From HK1 sp965220535 (GTDB taxonomy: Bacteria > Pseudomonadota > Gammaproteobacteria > HK1): a stretch of 64,000 bases of DNA. Positions 53,557 to 63,066 of this stretch are shown here, in pieces; position 1 is the first letter of the stretch; every line of letters begins with the position of its first letter. A model generated the notes under the pieces. It was not told where the DNA came from. It ran no database searches and saw only the letters and a list, made by a program, of their open reading frames with translations. The position numbers were made by a program, and so were the translations under genes. The DNA is taken from contig OZ244833.1 of assembly GCA_965220535.1 (NCBI GenBank), forward strand, positions 3,162,001 through 3,226,000, given 5' to 3'.

Positions 53557-56500
53557 ATGAATATTCATATCGATTCTCGGCGGGAAGAGCTGCTTGCAGG
53601 CCTCGAGGAGATGGCTTGCGAGCGCGCCCCGGGCGAGGCCGCGGAACTCGTTCGGGGCTTCGTCGATCGCTACTACGCCGATATTTCCTTCGACGATCTG
53701 CGCGATCGCGAACCGGCGGATCTCTACGGGGCGGCGGCGTCGCATTTCGATTTTTGCTATCGACGCCAGTCGGAGGAGGTCCATCTTCGGGTCTATAACC
53801 CCCAACTCGAGCGGCACGGTTGGCAATCCACCCATAGCGTGGTCGAGATCGTTACCGACGATCGTCCCTTTCTCGTCGATTCCGTCCGCATGATATTGAA
53901 TGCCCATGGATTGACCTGCCATTTCATGGTCAACCATGTCATGCGTTTTCGGCGCGGCGCGGACGGGGATATCGAGGAAATCTTAGACGATATTCCCGGC
54001 GGGGATGCGCGAGAAGGGGGCCCGGCTTCGTCGCCGGATATACCGGGAACGATCGCGGAGTCGATGTTGTTGATCGAGGTGGATCGGCAGACGGAGCAGG
54101 AGGCCCTCGATGCGCTGACGGAATCGATCCGCCGGGTTTTGAACGATGTGCGGATCGCGGTCGACGATCGCGACGCGATGCAAAGCCGTTTGCGGGAGGC
54201 GGCTTGCGAGGCGGTGGACAAGCGCTCGCAAGGCTCGCAAAGCGAGACGATCCCCGACGCCGGCGACGAAGCCGGATCGCTGTCGTCCTCGGCATCCGCA
54301 CCCTTGGCATCCGACGGCATCGACGCGCGCGAGGAAAGGGCTTTTCTCGAATGGCTCGATGCCGGCAATTTCGTTTTTCTAGGCTATGTCAACTGTCGGA
54401 TCGAGGGCTTGGAGGACGATATCCGCTGCCTTCCGGAATCCGGCAGCGGTCTCGGTCTTTTGCGAGACGGCTACCCGCGTTCGGGGGATATTTGGTCGGG
54501 ATTGCCGCCGCTGCTCTTGCCGGGCCTTTCGCCTTCGAAGAGCCTCGTGCCCGACGCCCCCGGCGACGGGGATCGAGACTCGGCGGCCGACGATCCCGGT
54601 ACCTTTTCCCGGATCGCTTTGACGCGGGCGAGCGCCCGCTCCACCGTCCACCGACCGGGCTATCTCGATTATGTCGGCATTCGACAATTCGACGCCGAGG
54701 GAAAGTTATGCGGCGAACATCGTTTCGTCGGTCTTTATGCCTCCTCGGCTTATTTGCGCGCCCCCGAGGACATTCCTTTGTTGCGCCGCAAAATCGCACA
54801 AACCCGGCGTCTTGCCGGCTTTCCCGCAACCGGCTATGCGATGAGGGCCTTGCGCCATATCGTCCATACCCTGCCTCGCCCCTTGCTCTTCCATCTACGG
54901 GTTCCCGCGCTGCTCGATACCGCCATCGGCATCCTGCGTTTGCAGGAGCGTCGGAGGATCCGTCTTTTCGTGCATCCCGACCCCTTCGGCGAGTTCTTCT
55001 CCTGCCTCGTTTATGTGCCGAGAGAGCGTTATAACACCGCGGTTCGCGTCGCGATCCAAAGCATTCTCGAGGAGGCTTTCAAGGCGGTGGATATCCAATT
55101 CGGTATCCAGCTCAGCGAATCGGTTTTGGCCCAGGTGCATTTTCTCATTCGGGTCGATCCGGCGCATCCGCCTCATTACGAAGTCGCCGAGCTCGAGCGC
55201 CGGCTGCGCAAGGTCAGCCGAACTTGGAGCGACGATCTCTACGACGCTTTGCTCGATCGCTTCGGCGAAGAACGAGCCGCGCATCTTTTTCGGCGTTATG
55301 GCGAGGCCTTCCGCCCCGGCTATAAAGAGAGCTATTCGGCCCGGATCGCGGTGCTCGATATCGAGAAAATGGAGCGTATCCAAGAAAGCGGCGATATCGA
55401 GATGAGCCTTTACCGTCCCTTGCATGCGCGCGAAGGACGGCTTCGTTTCAAACTTTTTCTATGCGGGAAACCGGTCTTGCTCTCTTATGTATTGCCGATG
55501 TTGGAAAATATGGGCTTGGAAGTCGAGGAGGAGCAGCCCAATCGCATCGATCGCGCCGGGACGTCGGCGATCTGGTTGCACGATATCGGCATGCGGCATA
55601 CCGAGGGGCTCGATATCGATCCGGATCGGATCAGCGATCGCTTTCGCGAAGCCTTCGCGCGCTTGTGGTCGCGGGAGATCGACAACGACGGTTTCAATCG
55701 CTTGGTGCTGAGGATCGGCATGAGCTGGCGCGAGGTCGTCGTCCTGCGGGCCTGCTGCAAATACCTGCGCCAAGCGGGGGTCGGTTTCAGCCAGGCCTAT
55801 ATGGAGGATACCTTAGCCGCCCATTCCCATATCGCCGGGATGCTGATCGAACTTTTTCGGCTGCGCTTCGATCCCGCCGACAGGCCAAGCGACGAGGCTC
55901 GGCGCGAGGAGATCGACGAAGTGCAATCGCGGATCGATGCCGCCCTCGACGATGTGAGCTACCTCGATCAGGATCGCATCTTAAGGGCTTATCTCGGGGC
56001 GGTGCGGGCGATGCTGCGCACGAATTATTTCCAGCGGGACGAGAAGGGCCGGCCCAAAGCCTATCTCTCGTTCAAGCTGGATCCGCATCGGATCGAAAGC
56101 CTTCCCGAGCCCCGTCCGAAGTACGAGATATTCGTCTATTCACCCGAGGTCGAAGGGGTGCATTTGCGCGGCGGATCGGTGGCCCGGGGCGGTATTCGCT
56201 GGTCGGATCGCCGCGAGGATTACCGCACCGAGGTGCTCGGTTTGGTCAAGGCCCAGATGGTGAAAAATGCGGTGATCGTGCCCGTGGGATCGAAAGGCGG
56301 TTTTGTCTGCAAGCGCCTGCCGACATCCGATCGCGAGGCGATCACGGCGGCGGGAATCGCCGGCTACCGCATTTTCATCCGCGGGCTGTTGGATTTGACC
56401 GATAACCTCGTCGGCGGCGAGGTGGTTCCGCCGCCGGATGCGGTGCGTTATGACCCGGACGATCCCTATCTCGTGGTCGCGGCGGACAAAGGGACCGCAA

Positions 56501-58581
56501 CCTTTTCCGATATCGCCAACTCGCTGGCGCAGGAATACGGATTTTGGCTCGGCGACGCCTTCGCCTCCGGGGGATCTCAAGGATACGACCATAAAGGCAT
56601 GGCGATTACCGCCCGCGGGGCTTGGGAATCGGTCAAACGCCATTTTCGCGAGTTGGGGGTCGATATCCAAAACAGCGATTTCACGGTGGTCGGCATCGGG
56701 GATATGAGCGGGGATGTTTTCGGCAACGGGATGCTTCTCTCGCGTCATATTCGATTGCAAGCGGCTTTCAATCACCAACATATCTTTCTCGATCCGCAGC
56801 CCGACCCCCAAAAATCTTTTCAAGAGCGGGAGCGATTGTTCTCGAAGGCGCGCTCCACCTGGGACGATTACGACCGCTCGCTGATATCGCCCGGAGGCGG
56901 TATCTGGCCTCGCAGCGCCAAGTCGATAGCGATATCCCCGGAGGTGCAAGCGATACTGGAGATCGAAGCCGATTTCTTGACCCCCAACGCGCTGATTCGG
57001 GCGATCGTCGTAGCCCCGGTGGATCTTCTATGGAACGGGGGGATCGGAACCTACGTCAAATCGACCCTCGAATCCGATGCCGAGGTCGGAGATCGGGTCA
57101 ACGATGCGGTGCGGATCAACGGCGGCGATCTGCGCTGTCGGGTGGTCGGCGAAGGGGGGAATTTAGGCTTCACCCAGCGCGGTCGTATCGAATACGCCGC
57201 CGCCGGCGGGCGGATCAATACCGATGCCATCGACAACTCCGGCGGGGTCGATTGCTCGGATCACGAGGTCAATATCAAGATCCTGCTGAACGATGTGGTC
57301 GCGAGCGGGGATATGACTTCCAAGCAGCGCAACCGACTGCTCGAGGAAATGGGTGACGAAGTCGCCTCGAGCGTGCTCCGCAACAACTACCTCCAGACCC
57401 AAGCGTTGGGAACCGCGCGGAGTTTGTCGGCCTCGTTGTTGGAGGTCCACTCGCGCCTGATCCGAGGCCTCGAGCGGGACGGGGTCTTGGACCCCGCGAT
57501 CGAGTATTTGCCCTCGGGGGAGGAGATCGCGGAGCGTCTTGCGGCGGGAAAGGGTTTGCACAACCCCGACCTGTCGGTGTTGATGGCTTATGTCAAGATC
57601 GACCTCTTCGAGCGACTCCTCGCCTCCCCGCTGGCGAAAGAGCCCTTCGCCTCGAAGGAGCTGCAAGGCTATTTTCCTTCGCCTTTGCGGGAACGTTTCT
57701 CGGATCGGATGAGCGCCCACCCCCTCGCGCAAGAGATCGTCAGCACCTTGGTCGCCAACGAGATGGTCAATCGTTGCGGCATCACGTTCGCTTTCCGCCT
57801 CGGCGAGGGGACGGGAGCGGACGAGGCGGATATCGCTCGCGCTTATCTGGTGGCGCGCGATGTCTACGAAATGGATCGGATCTGGAGCTCCATCGAATCG
57901 TTGGATAATCGGGTGCCGGCCGCGGCCCAGACCATGATGCTGCAAGAGACCCGCAAGTTGGCGGAGAGGGCGGCCCGTTGGTTATTGCGCAACCGTCCGC
58001 GGCCTTTGGACGTGGAGCGAGACGGCATTCGCTTTGCCGGCGGCGTCAAAGCCCTGCGCGGGCTTTTGCCCGATCTTTTGGCGGTGGAAAATCGCCGGGT
58101 GATCGATGAAAATACCCGTCGGTTGGTGCAGCAAGGGGTGCCTCGAGAGATCGCCGTCGAAGTCGCCGGTTGCAATGACTTGCTCTTTGCCCTCGATGCG
58201 GCGGAGATCGCCCACAGTGCCGATATCCCCTTCGAGGAATCGGCGACGGTTTATTTCACTATCGGCGAAGCGTTGGATTTTTACTGGATACGGGAACGAA
58301 TCGGGCTTCTTTCTCGTGAGAATCGCTGGGAGGCGCTTTCGCGAGCGGCATTGCGGGACGATCTCCACGTGCAGTTGAGCGAGTTGGCTCTCGATGCTTT
58401 GCGCATGGACGCCGGCAGTTCGACCCCGGCGGAGCGAGTCGAGGCTTGGCTTTTGCAAAACCGTATCCATCTCGCTCGCTGTCGGGAAATTCTCTCCGAT
58501 ATCAAGAGTGCGGAGCGCACGGATTTCACGATGATATCGGTGGCGATAGGCGAGATTCGCACTCTCCGCCAATCCCTGTGA
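53557..58581 (+). CDS. gdhB: NAD-specific glutamate dehydrogenase, large (about 180 kDa) type
   Basis: Catabolic enzyme converting glutamate to 2-oxoglutarate and ammonium. 1674 residues, slightly longer than the Pseudomonas form (about 1620). N-terminal ACT-like regulatory region with RPFLVDSVRMIL, then the catalytic core with GGIRWSDRREDYRTEVLGL, catalytic-Lys region VKNAVIVPVGSKGGFV and dinucleotide-binding FTVVGIGDMSGDVFGNGML, followed by a long helical C-terminal domain. Two hydrophilic inserts occur in the first 400 residues (about 225-260 and 330-360). AAGGAG ten bases before the ATG sets the start. Monocistronic by appearance. Confidence 0.98.
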   Translation: MNIHIDSRREELLAGLEEMACERAPGEAAELVRGFVDRYYADISFDDLRDREPADLYGAAASHFDFCYRRQSEEVHLRVYNPQLERHGWQSTHSVVEIVTDDRPFLVDSVRMILNAHGLTCHFMVNHVMRFRRGADGDIEEILDDIPGGDAREGGPASSPDIPGTIAESMLLIEVDRQTEQEALDALTESIRRVLNDVRIAVDDRDAMQSRLREAACEAVDKRSQGSQSETIPDAGDEAGSLSSSASAPLASDGIDAREERAFLEWLDAGNFVFLGYVNCRIEGLEDDIRCLPESGSGLGLLRDGYPRSGDIWSGLPPLLLPGLSPSKSLVPDAPGDGDRDSAADDPGTFSRIALTRASARSTVHRPGYLDYVGIRQFDAEGKLCGEHRFVGLYASSAYLRAPEDIPLLRRKIAQTRRLAGFPATGYAMRALRHIVHTLPRPLLFHLRVPALLDTAIGILRLQERRRIRLFVHPDPFGEFFSCLVYVPRERYNTAVRVAIQSILEEAFKAVDIQFGIQLSESVLAQVHFLIRVDPAHPPHYEVAELERRLRKVSRTWSDDLYDALLDRFGEERAAHLFRRYGEAFRPGYKESYSARIAVLDIEKMERIQESGDIEMSLYRPLHAREGRLRFKLFLCGKPVLLSYVLPMLENMGLEVEEEQPNRIDRAGTSAIWLHDIGMRHTEGLDIDPDRISDRFREAFARLWSREIDNDGFNRLVLRIGMSWREVVVLRACCKYLRQAGVGFSQAYMEDTLAAHSHIAGMLIELFRLRFDPADRPSDEARREEIDEVQSRIDAALDDVSYLDQDRILRAYLGAVRAMLRTNYFQRDEKGRPKAYLSFKLDPHRIESLPEPRPKYEIFVYSPEVEGVHLRGGSVARGGIRWSDRREDYRTEVLGLVKAQMVKNAVIVPVGSKGGFVCKRLPTSDREAITAAGIAGYRIFIRGLLDLTDNLVGGEVVPPPDAVRYDPDDPYLVVAADKGTATFSDIANSLAQEYGFWLGDAFASGGSQGYDHKGMAITARGAWESVKRHFRELGVDIQNSDFTVVGIGDMSGDVFGNGMLLSRHIRLQAAFNHQHIFLDPQPDPQKSFQERERLFSKARSTWDDYDRSLISPGGGIWPRSAKSIAISPEVQAILEIEADFLTPNALIRAIVVAPVDLLWNGGIGTYVKSTLESDAEVGDRVNDAVRINGGDLRCRVVGEGGNLGFTQRGRIEYAAAGGRINTDAIDNSGGVDCSDHEVNIKILLNDVVASGDMTSKQRNRLLEEMGDEVASSVLRNNYLQTQALGTARSLSASLLEVHSRLIRGLERDGVLDPAIEYLPSGEEIAERLAAGKGLHNPDLSVLMAYVKIDLFERLLASPLAKEPFASKELQGYFPSPLRERFSDRMSAHPLAQEIVSTLVANEMVNRCGITFAFRLGEGTGADEADIARAYLVARDVYEMDRIWSSIESLDNRVPAAAQTMMLQETRKLAERAARWLLRNRPRPLDVERDGIRFAGGVKALRGLLPDLLAVENRRVIDENTRRLVQQGVPREIAVEVAGCNDLLFALDAAEIAHSADIPFEESATVYFTIGEALDFYWIRERIGLLSRENRWEALSRAALRDDLHVQLSELALDALRMDAGSSTPAERVEAWLLQNRIHLARCREILSDIKSAERTDFTMISVAIGEIRTLRQSL

Positions 58582-58752
58582 TATAGCATAATTCCCCTTC
58601 GGGTCATCGATGGAAGGGTGCGTTCGACGAACGACATGCGCCTTTGCATTCGTCGCTTTGATTTTCACGCCCGGCGTGCGTTTCTTATGCAAACCATCGG
58701 TGAATCGAATTCATCGGTTGTCGAGTGATCGTGTCGTATTTCGGAGAGCGAG

Positions 58753-60024
58753 ATGCAAAGCAGGAAAGTCAACGAGGATCGGCCAGATAGCAAAGAGCCC
58801 GAAGTGCGAACCGGAGCGACGAAAACAGGCTCGATAGCAAGCGAAACATCATTCCCTTTTCGGATCGCGAGGGCCGCGGCCTGCGGGATCCTGATCGGAC
58901 TTGTCGGGTGCACCACGACGGTCGATGTCGATGATCTGCTTCCGGAGCGGGAGCCCTCCTATAAATCCAGCACCAGTCTTCCGCCGCTCGAAGTGCCGCC
59001 GGATCTTGCGCGGACCGCGGTCAACGATCCTCTCGCTTTGCCGCAAAACCAAGCGATCGATGCGCAATCCGCAGGCCGAGATACGCCCTTCGCGTCGGCG
59101 GTTCTCCCCGATGTCGATCGCATTTCCCTCGAGCGCGACGGCAACCGGCGATGGTTGGTGGTCGAGGGCGAGCCCGAGGCTCTTTGGCCTCTCCTGCGTG
59201 ATTTTTGGCAGCGCCGCGGGTTCGCGCTGGCGCGGGAGGAATCCCTTGCGGGGGTGATGGAGACCGAATGGCTCGAAAGGAGCGGCGATGCCTCTCAAGG
59301 GCTCTTCCAATCCTTGCTCGGCAATCTGTCGAGGGCTTTTTACGGGACGGGGATAAGGGATCGATACCGTACCCGCTTCGAGCGCGGTGCGAAGGCGGGA
59401 ACGACGGAAATTTACGTTACGCACCGAGGAGCGGAGCGGATTTTCTACGACGGCGATGCCTCGGGGCAGCAACGTCGCGAGGGTGTCGGGGAGATGGTCT
59501 GGAAGCCGATTGCCGCCGATCCGGGGCTCGAAGCCGAAATGCTGACCCGGATCATGGTCTTCTTGGGGTTGAACGAGAGCGAGGCGGGGGCATTGATCGA
59601 CGGTGCGGGGACCGAGGGTGCGGGGGCGGTGCCGGCGCTTGGCGCTCGCCTCGAGAGCGACGAGCGCCACCCCCTCTTTTTGGTATGGGACGAGGATCTT
59701 CCGAGCGCTTGGCAGCGACTCGGCTTGGCCTTGGATCGAGCCGGTTTCGTCATCGACGATCGCGATCGGGGGCAAGGCCTTTATCGGGTGCGCGACGATG
59801 CCGATGCATCCGGGGCTTCCTCCGCCTCTTGGCTATCGGGTCTTAAATTCTGGGAGCGATCGGAGCGCCGGCCCAAATCCTACCGCCTGCTTCTTGTCGA
59901 GTCCGGCGTCGAAGAAGGGGCGTCGAAGCGCACGCGCCTGATCGTGCAAGACGAACCGGGGACGGTGGATGCCGGTCCCGATGCAATGAGAATCCTTTCT
60001 CGCGTGCAAGAATTTCTCGACTGA
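58753..60024 (+). CDS. bamC: Outer membrane protein assembly factor BamC
   Basis: Lipoprotein of the BAM complex. 423 residues; lipobox LVGCT (Cys53) after an unusually long 40-residue charged leader, so a later start is possible although none is obvious. An unstructured stretch that binds BamD (LPPLEVPPDLARTAVNDPLA, then LP) is followed by two helix-grip domains (about 125-265 and 300-420). In E. coli bamC is next to dapA; here it follows gdhB. Its partners bamB and bamD are elsewhere in the window. Confidence 0.92.
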   Translation: MQSRKVNEDRPDSKEPEVRTGATKTGSIASETSFPFRIARAAACGILIGLVGCTTTVDVDDLLPEREPSYKSSTSLPPLEVPPDLARTAVNDPLALPQNQAIDAQSAGRDTPFASAVLPDVDRISLERDGNRRWLVVEGEPEALWPLLRDFWQRRGFALAREESLAGVMETEWLERSGDASQGLFQSLLGNLSRAFYGTGIRDRYRTRFERGAKAGTTEIYVTHRGAERIFYDGDASGQQRREGVGEMVWKPIAADPGLEAEMLTRIMVFLGLNESEAGALIDGAGTEGAGAVPALGARLESDERHPLFLVWDEDLPSAWQRLGLALDRAGFVIDDRDRGQGLYRVRDDADASGASSASWLSGLKFWERSERRPKSYRLLLVESGVEEGASKRTRLIVQDEPGTVDAGPDAMRILSRVQEFLD

Positions 60025-60112
60025 TCGCTCGCCTCTCGAGCAAGGCTTGGGCGCATCTAGCTCGATTCGGCGCGCAAGGGCGGGATCTCGCGTTTTTCCT
60101 TTCGGGTAGTTT

Positions 60113-60136
60113 CGAATACCGACACGAATACCGACA
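60113..60136. repeat. 12-bp tandem repeat, 2 copies
   Basis: CGAATACCGACA occurs twice back to back in the convergent bamC/der gap. Confidence 0.9.
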
Positions 60137-60168
60137 CGCAAGGCTCGATCGCGGATTGCGAGCGGCTT

Positions 60169-61587
60169 TTATTTGCGAGAGACATGCCGCAGCAAGCGCT
60201 TGCGCTTTTTTATCTGCCGCGGCGTCAGCGGGTTGCGTCGTCCTTCGAAGGGGTTGTCCCCGCTGCGCAGTTCGAGCCGGATCGGGGCGCCGACGAGATC
60301 GAAGGCGGCGCGAAAGCGTCCGATGAGATAGCGCCGGTAATGCTCGGGGAGGGATTCGCTGCGGTTGCCGTGGACGACGATCACCGGCGGATTGTTTCCT
60401 CCTTGGTGGGCGTAGCGCAGACGAATCCGCCGCCCTTGTACCAGCGGCGGCGGGGTTCGAGCCAATGCCCGCTCCAAAATGCGAGTCAATTTGTTCGAGG
60501 AAAGACGGGCGAAGGCCGACGAGCGGCATTCGTCGATCCGGCGCATCAGCTCGCCCAAACCCGCACCGTGCCGGGCGGAGATCGGACAAAGGGGACAAAA
60601 AGAGGCGAATTCCAGCCGCCGCTCGGCATCGGCCTTGAACGCATTTCTCTCGCGGCGCGAAAGACGATCCCATTTATTGAGGGCGATCACCGTCCCCCGA
60701 CCGCTCTTGATCGCCAATCCCAACAACGAGAGATCTTGTTCGCTCAGCCCCTCGCGGGCATCGAGCATCAACACCGCGACCTCGGAGTCGGCGATCGCTT
60801 CGAGCGACTTGACCACGCTGAATTTCTCGATCGCTTCGGATATTCGCGCTCGCCGACGAATTCCCGCGGTGTCGATCAATACATAATGCCGTCCTTGATA
60901 GTCGAAGTCGACCTCGATGCTGTCGCGGGTGGTTCCCGGCGCATCGTGGGCCAGCACCCGCGCTTGTCCGCAAAGACGGTTGGCGAGGGTCGATTTGCCG
61001 GTATTGGGCTTTCCGATCAAACAAACGCGAGTCGCATCGCTTGCGGGCAAGTCTCGAGCGAGTTCCTCTTCGCTTTCGCGGGGGAAGATCTCTTCGATCC
61101 GCTCGAAGAGCCGCGTCATCCCTCGACGATGGACCGCGGCCATCGGAATCGGATCGCCGATGCCCAAAAGGTGAAATTCGGAAAGGGCGGCGAGTTCGTC
61201 CGAGCCGTCGATTTTGTTGACGGCGGCGATGATCGGCTTGCCGCAGCGTCGCATCCGATCGGTGATTTCCCGATCCAAACCGACCGCACCCTCGCGAGCA
61301 TCGAAAACCAGCAAGAGGGCGTCCGCCTCTTCGATGGCGCTTTGGGTCTGCTCCGAAATCATTTGCGAGATCGCCGCGGAGTCGGCGGTGGCGCTCGCTT
61401 TACCGGTCAACCCGCCGGTATCGACGATGATGAAATCGCGCTCGCCGATGCGTATCTTTCCATAACGCCGATCTCGGGTGAGGCCGGGAAAATCCGCCAC
61501 CAGCGCGTCCCGGCTGCGGGTCATGGCATTGAAGAGGGTGGATTTACCGACATTCGGCCGCCCGATCAGGGCCAGGGTCAAGGGCAC
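60169..61587 (-). CDS. der: Ribosome assembly GTPase Der (EngA)
   Basis: Essential double GTPase for 50S subunit maturation. 472 residues: first G domain with GRPNVGKST (9-17) and DTGG, NKID; second G domain with GKPNTGKST (192-200), DTAG and NKWD; then a KH-like domain ending near HGNRSESLPEHYRRYL. GTG start with GAGG upstream. The C-terminal TPRQIKKRKRLLRH is basic, as in other Der proteins. Last gene of the yfgM-bamB-der run. Confidence 0.98.
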   Translation of the reverse strand: MPLTLALIGRPNVGKSTLFNAMTRSRDALVADFPGLTRDRRYGKIRIGERDFIIVDTGGLTGKASATADSAAISQMISEQTQSAIEEADALLLVFDAREGAVGLDREITDRMRRCGKPIIAAVNKIDGSDELAALSEFHLLGIGDPIPMAAVHRRGMTRLFERIEEIFPRESEEELARDLPASDATRVCLIGKPNTGKSTLANRLCGQARVLAHDAPGTTRDSIEVDFDYQGRHYVLIDTAGIRRRARISEAIEKFSVVKSLEAIADSEVAVLMLDAREGLSEQDLSLLGLAIKSGRGTVIALNKWDRLSRRERNAFKADAERRLEFASFCPLCPISARHGAGLGELMRRIDECRSSAFARLSSNKLTRILERALARTPPPLVQGRRIRLRYAHQGGNNPPVIVVHGNRSESLPEHYRRYLIGRFRAAFDLVGAPIRLELRSGDNPFEGRRNPLTPRQIKKRKRLLRHVSRK

Positions 61588-61661
61588 GATTCAATCCTCT
61601 AACGGCTATCGCTGATATCGTCGCGGCCGAAGAGTTCTCGAAGCCGGGGTGTTGTTTTCGA

Positions 61662-63035
61662 TCAGGGGTTCGGGCTCTCGATGGTCAATGCGGTCAGGGT
61701 GCCTCGATCATCGAGTACGAAAACCGCATCGTCCGTGACCAGCGGGACAGCGCTGACCCTTGCTCTTCTCCAGGAGGCGCGGCTGCGGGCGGCGAAATTC
61801 CCGTTCTTGGCGTCGATCCAATGGATATAGCCTGCGAGATCGGCCACGACCAGATATTCCCCCGACAAGGAAACGAATTCGACCGGTCGGGTCAGGCGTC
61901 GGTGCGCCAAGCCTTCTTGTCGCCAGATCGCCTCCCCGGAATCGATATCCAGGGCCCATAGATGGTCGTTTTCGTCCGCGACATAGAGCTGCGAGCCGGG
62001 AGTCGCTCCGGTATGGGAGGAAAGTTCTCTTTCCCATCCGATTCGGCCGTCTTGGAGGCCGACGGCGGCGATGCGCTCTTGGAAGACCGTGGAGTAGACC
62101 CGATCGTCGGAGATCGAAGGACCGGCATCGATATCCACCAAGCGATCGAGTTCGGAGCGACCCGAGGGCGTGCCCAAGCGCACCTCCCATAGCACTTCGC
62201 CCGAGGCGAGCCCGATGGCGGCGAGCAGCCCGCTGTCGAAACCTGCAATCACCCGATCTCCGGCCACCACCGGATTGCCGGTCCCGCGCAGGGAGAGGGC
62301 GGGAACGGTGCTGTCGTGGATCCAGATCCGACCCCCGTCGTCGCCGTCCAAAGCGAAGAGGCGTCCGTCGACGGTGCGCACGATCACGACGGTGTCTCCT
62401 TGGGCCTCTCCCTCTTGGGCCTCCCCCCCTTGATCATCCCCCTCGCCATCGGCGTTCGAATCGTCGCTTTTCGCCGAGGGGAGGCGGCCGATCGCCGGGG
62501 TGGAGAGGATCTCGCTCGATACCCTCGCCTCCCATAGCCGACTCCCGTCGGCGAGGGAAAAGGCGATGACCTGTCCTTCGCGGCTGCCGACCACCCCGCG
62601 TCCGAAGCCCGCCCCCGGACCGCCGGAGATCTCGATGCCGGTATCGATCTCCCAAATTCGTTTGCCCTCGGCCAAGGAATAGGCGCTGACATCCCCGTCA
62701 TGGCCGGCGACGACGATGCGGTCTTCGCTGCGCGTCGGCGGCAGCTTGATATGCTCGTCGCCGGTACCGGAGGATACGCGCTTGCTCCAGATCTCGCGAA
62801 GGTCGATCGAGGCTTCGAAGTTCGTCAGATCCGCGGGCGGGAGGGCGTTGTCCTGTTCGAAGAGATTGCTGCAGCCGGCAACGAGGAGCCCGGCGACCCC
62901 GGCGGCCAGCGCGCTCGCCGAAAAGCGGCGCCGCCGCTCCCTGCCGATGGCGGCGCGGCGGCCCTGTCGAATCGCATGCGAAGTCTCTTTTCGGAGGCGA
63001 TCGGGGGATGGAGGATGTCGTCGATCGGCGAGCAT
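61662..63035 (-). CDS. bamB: Outer membrane protein assembly factor BamB
   Basis: Lipoprotein of the BAM complex with an eight-bladed beta-propeller made of PQQ-like repeats (for example GKRIWEIDTG, GSRLWEARVS, GEAIWRQEG). 457 residues against about 390 in E. coli. The lipobox LVAGCS has Cys55, after a long basic leader. A Ser/Asp/Glu-rich acidic loop (about 192-217) interrupts one blade and contains the duplication EGEAQ encoded by a 15-bp repeat near 62399-62428. Sits between the yfgM-type gene and der, its canonical place. Confidence 0.96.
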   Translation of the reverse strand: MLADRRHPPSPDRLRKETSHAIRQGRRAAIGRERRRRFSASALAAGVAGLLVAGCSNLFEQDNALPPADLTNFEASIDLREIWSKRVSSGTGDEHIKLPPTRSEDRIVVAGHDGDVSAYSLAEGKRIWEIDTGIEISGGPGAGFGRGVVGSREGQVIAFSLADGSRLWEARVSSEILSTPAIGRLPSAKSDDSNADGEGDDQGGEAQEGEAQGDTVVIVRTVDGRLFALDGDDGGRIWIHDSTVPALSLRGTGNPVVAGDRVIAGFDSGLLAAIGLASGEVLWEVRLGTPSGRSELDRLVDIDAGPSISDDRVYSTVFQERIAAVGLQDGRIGWERELSSHTGATPGSQLYVADENDHLWALDIDSGEAIWRQEGLAHRRLTRPVEFVSLSGEYLVVADLAGYIHWIDAKNGNFAARSRASWRRARVSAVPLVTDDAVFVLDDRGTLTALTIESPNP

Positions 63036-63066
63036 GATTCGAATCCTGCGCTATTGACAAAAAAGA

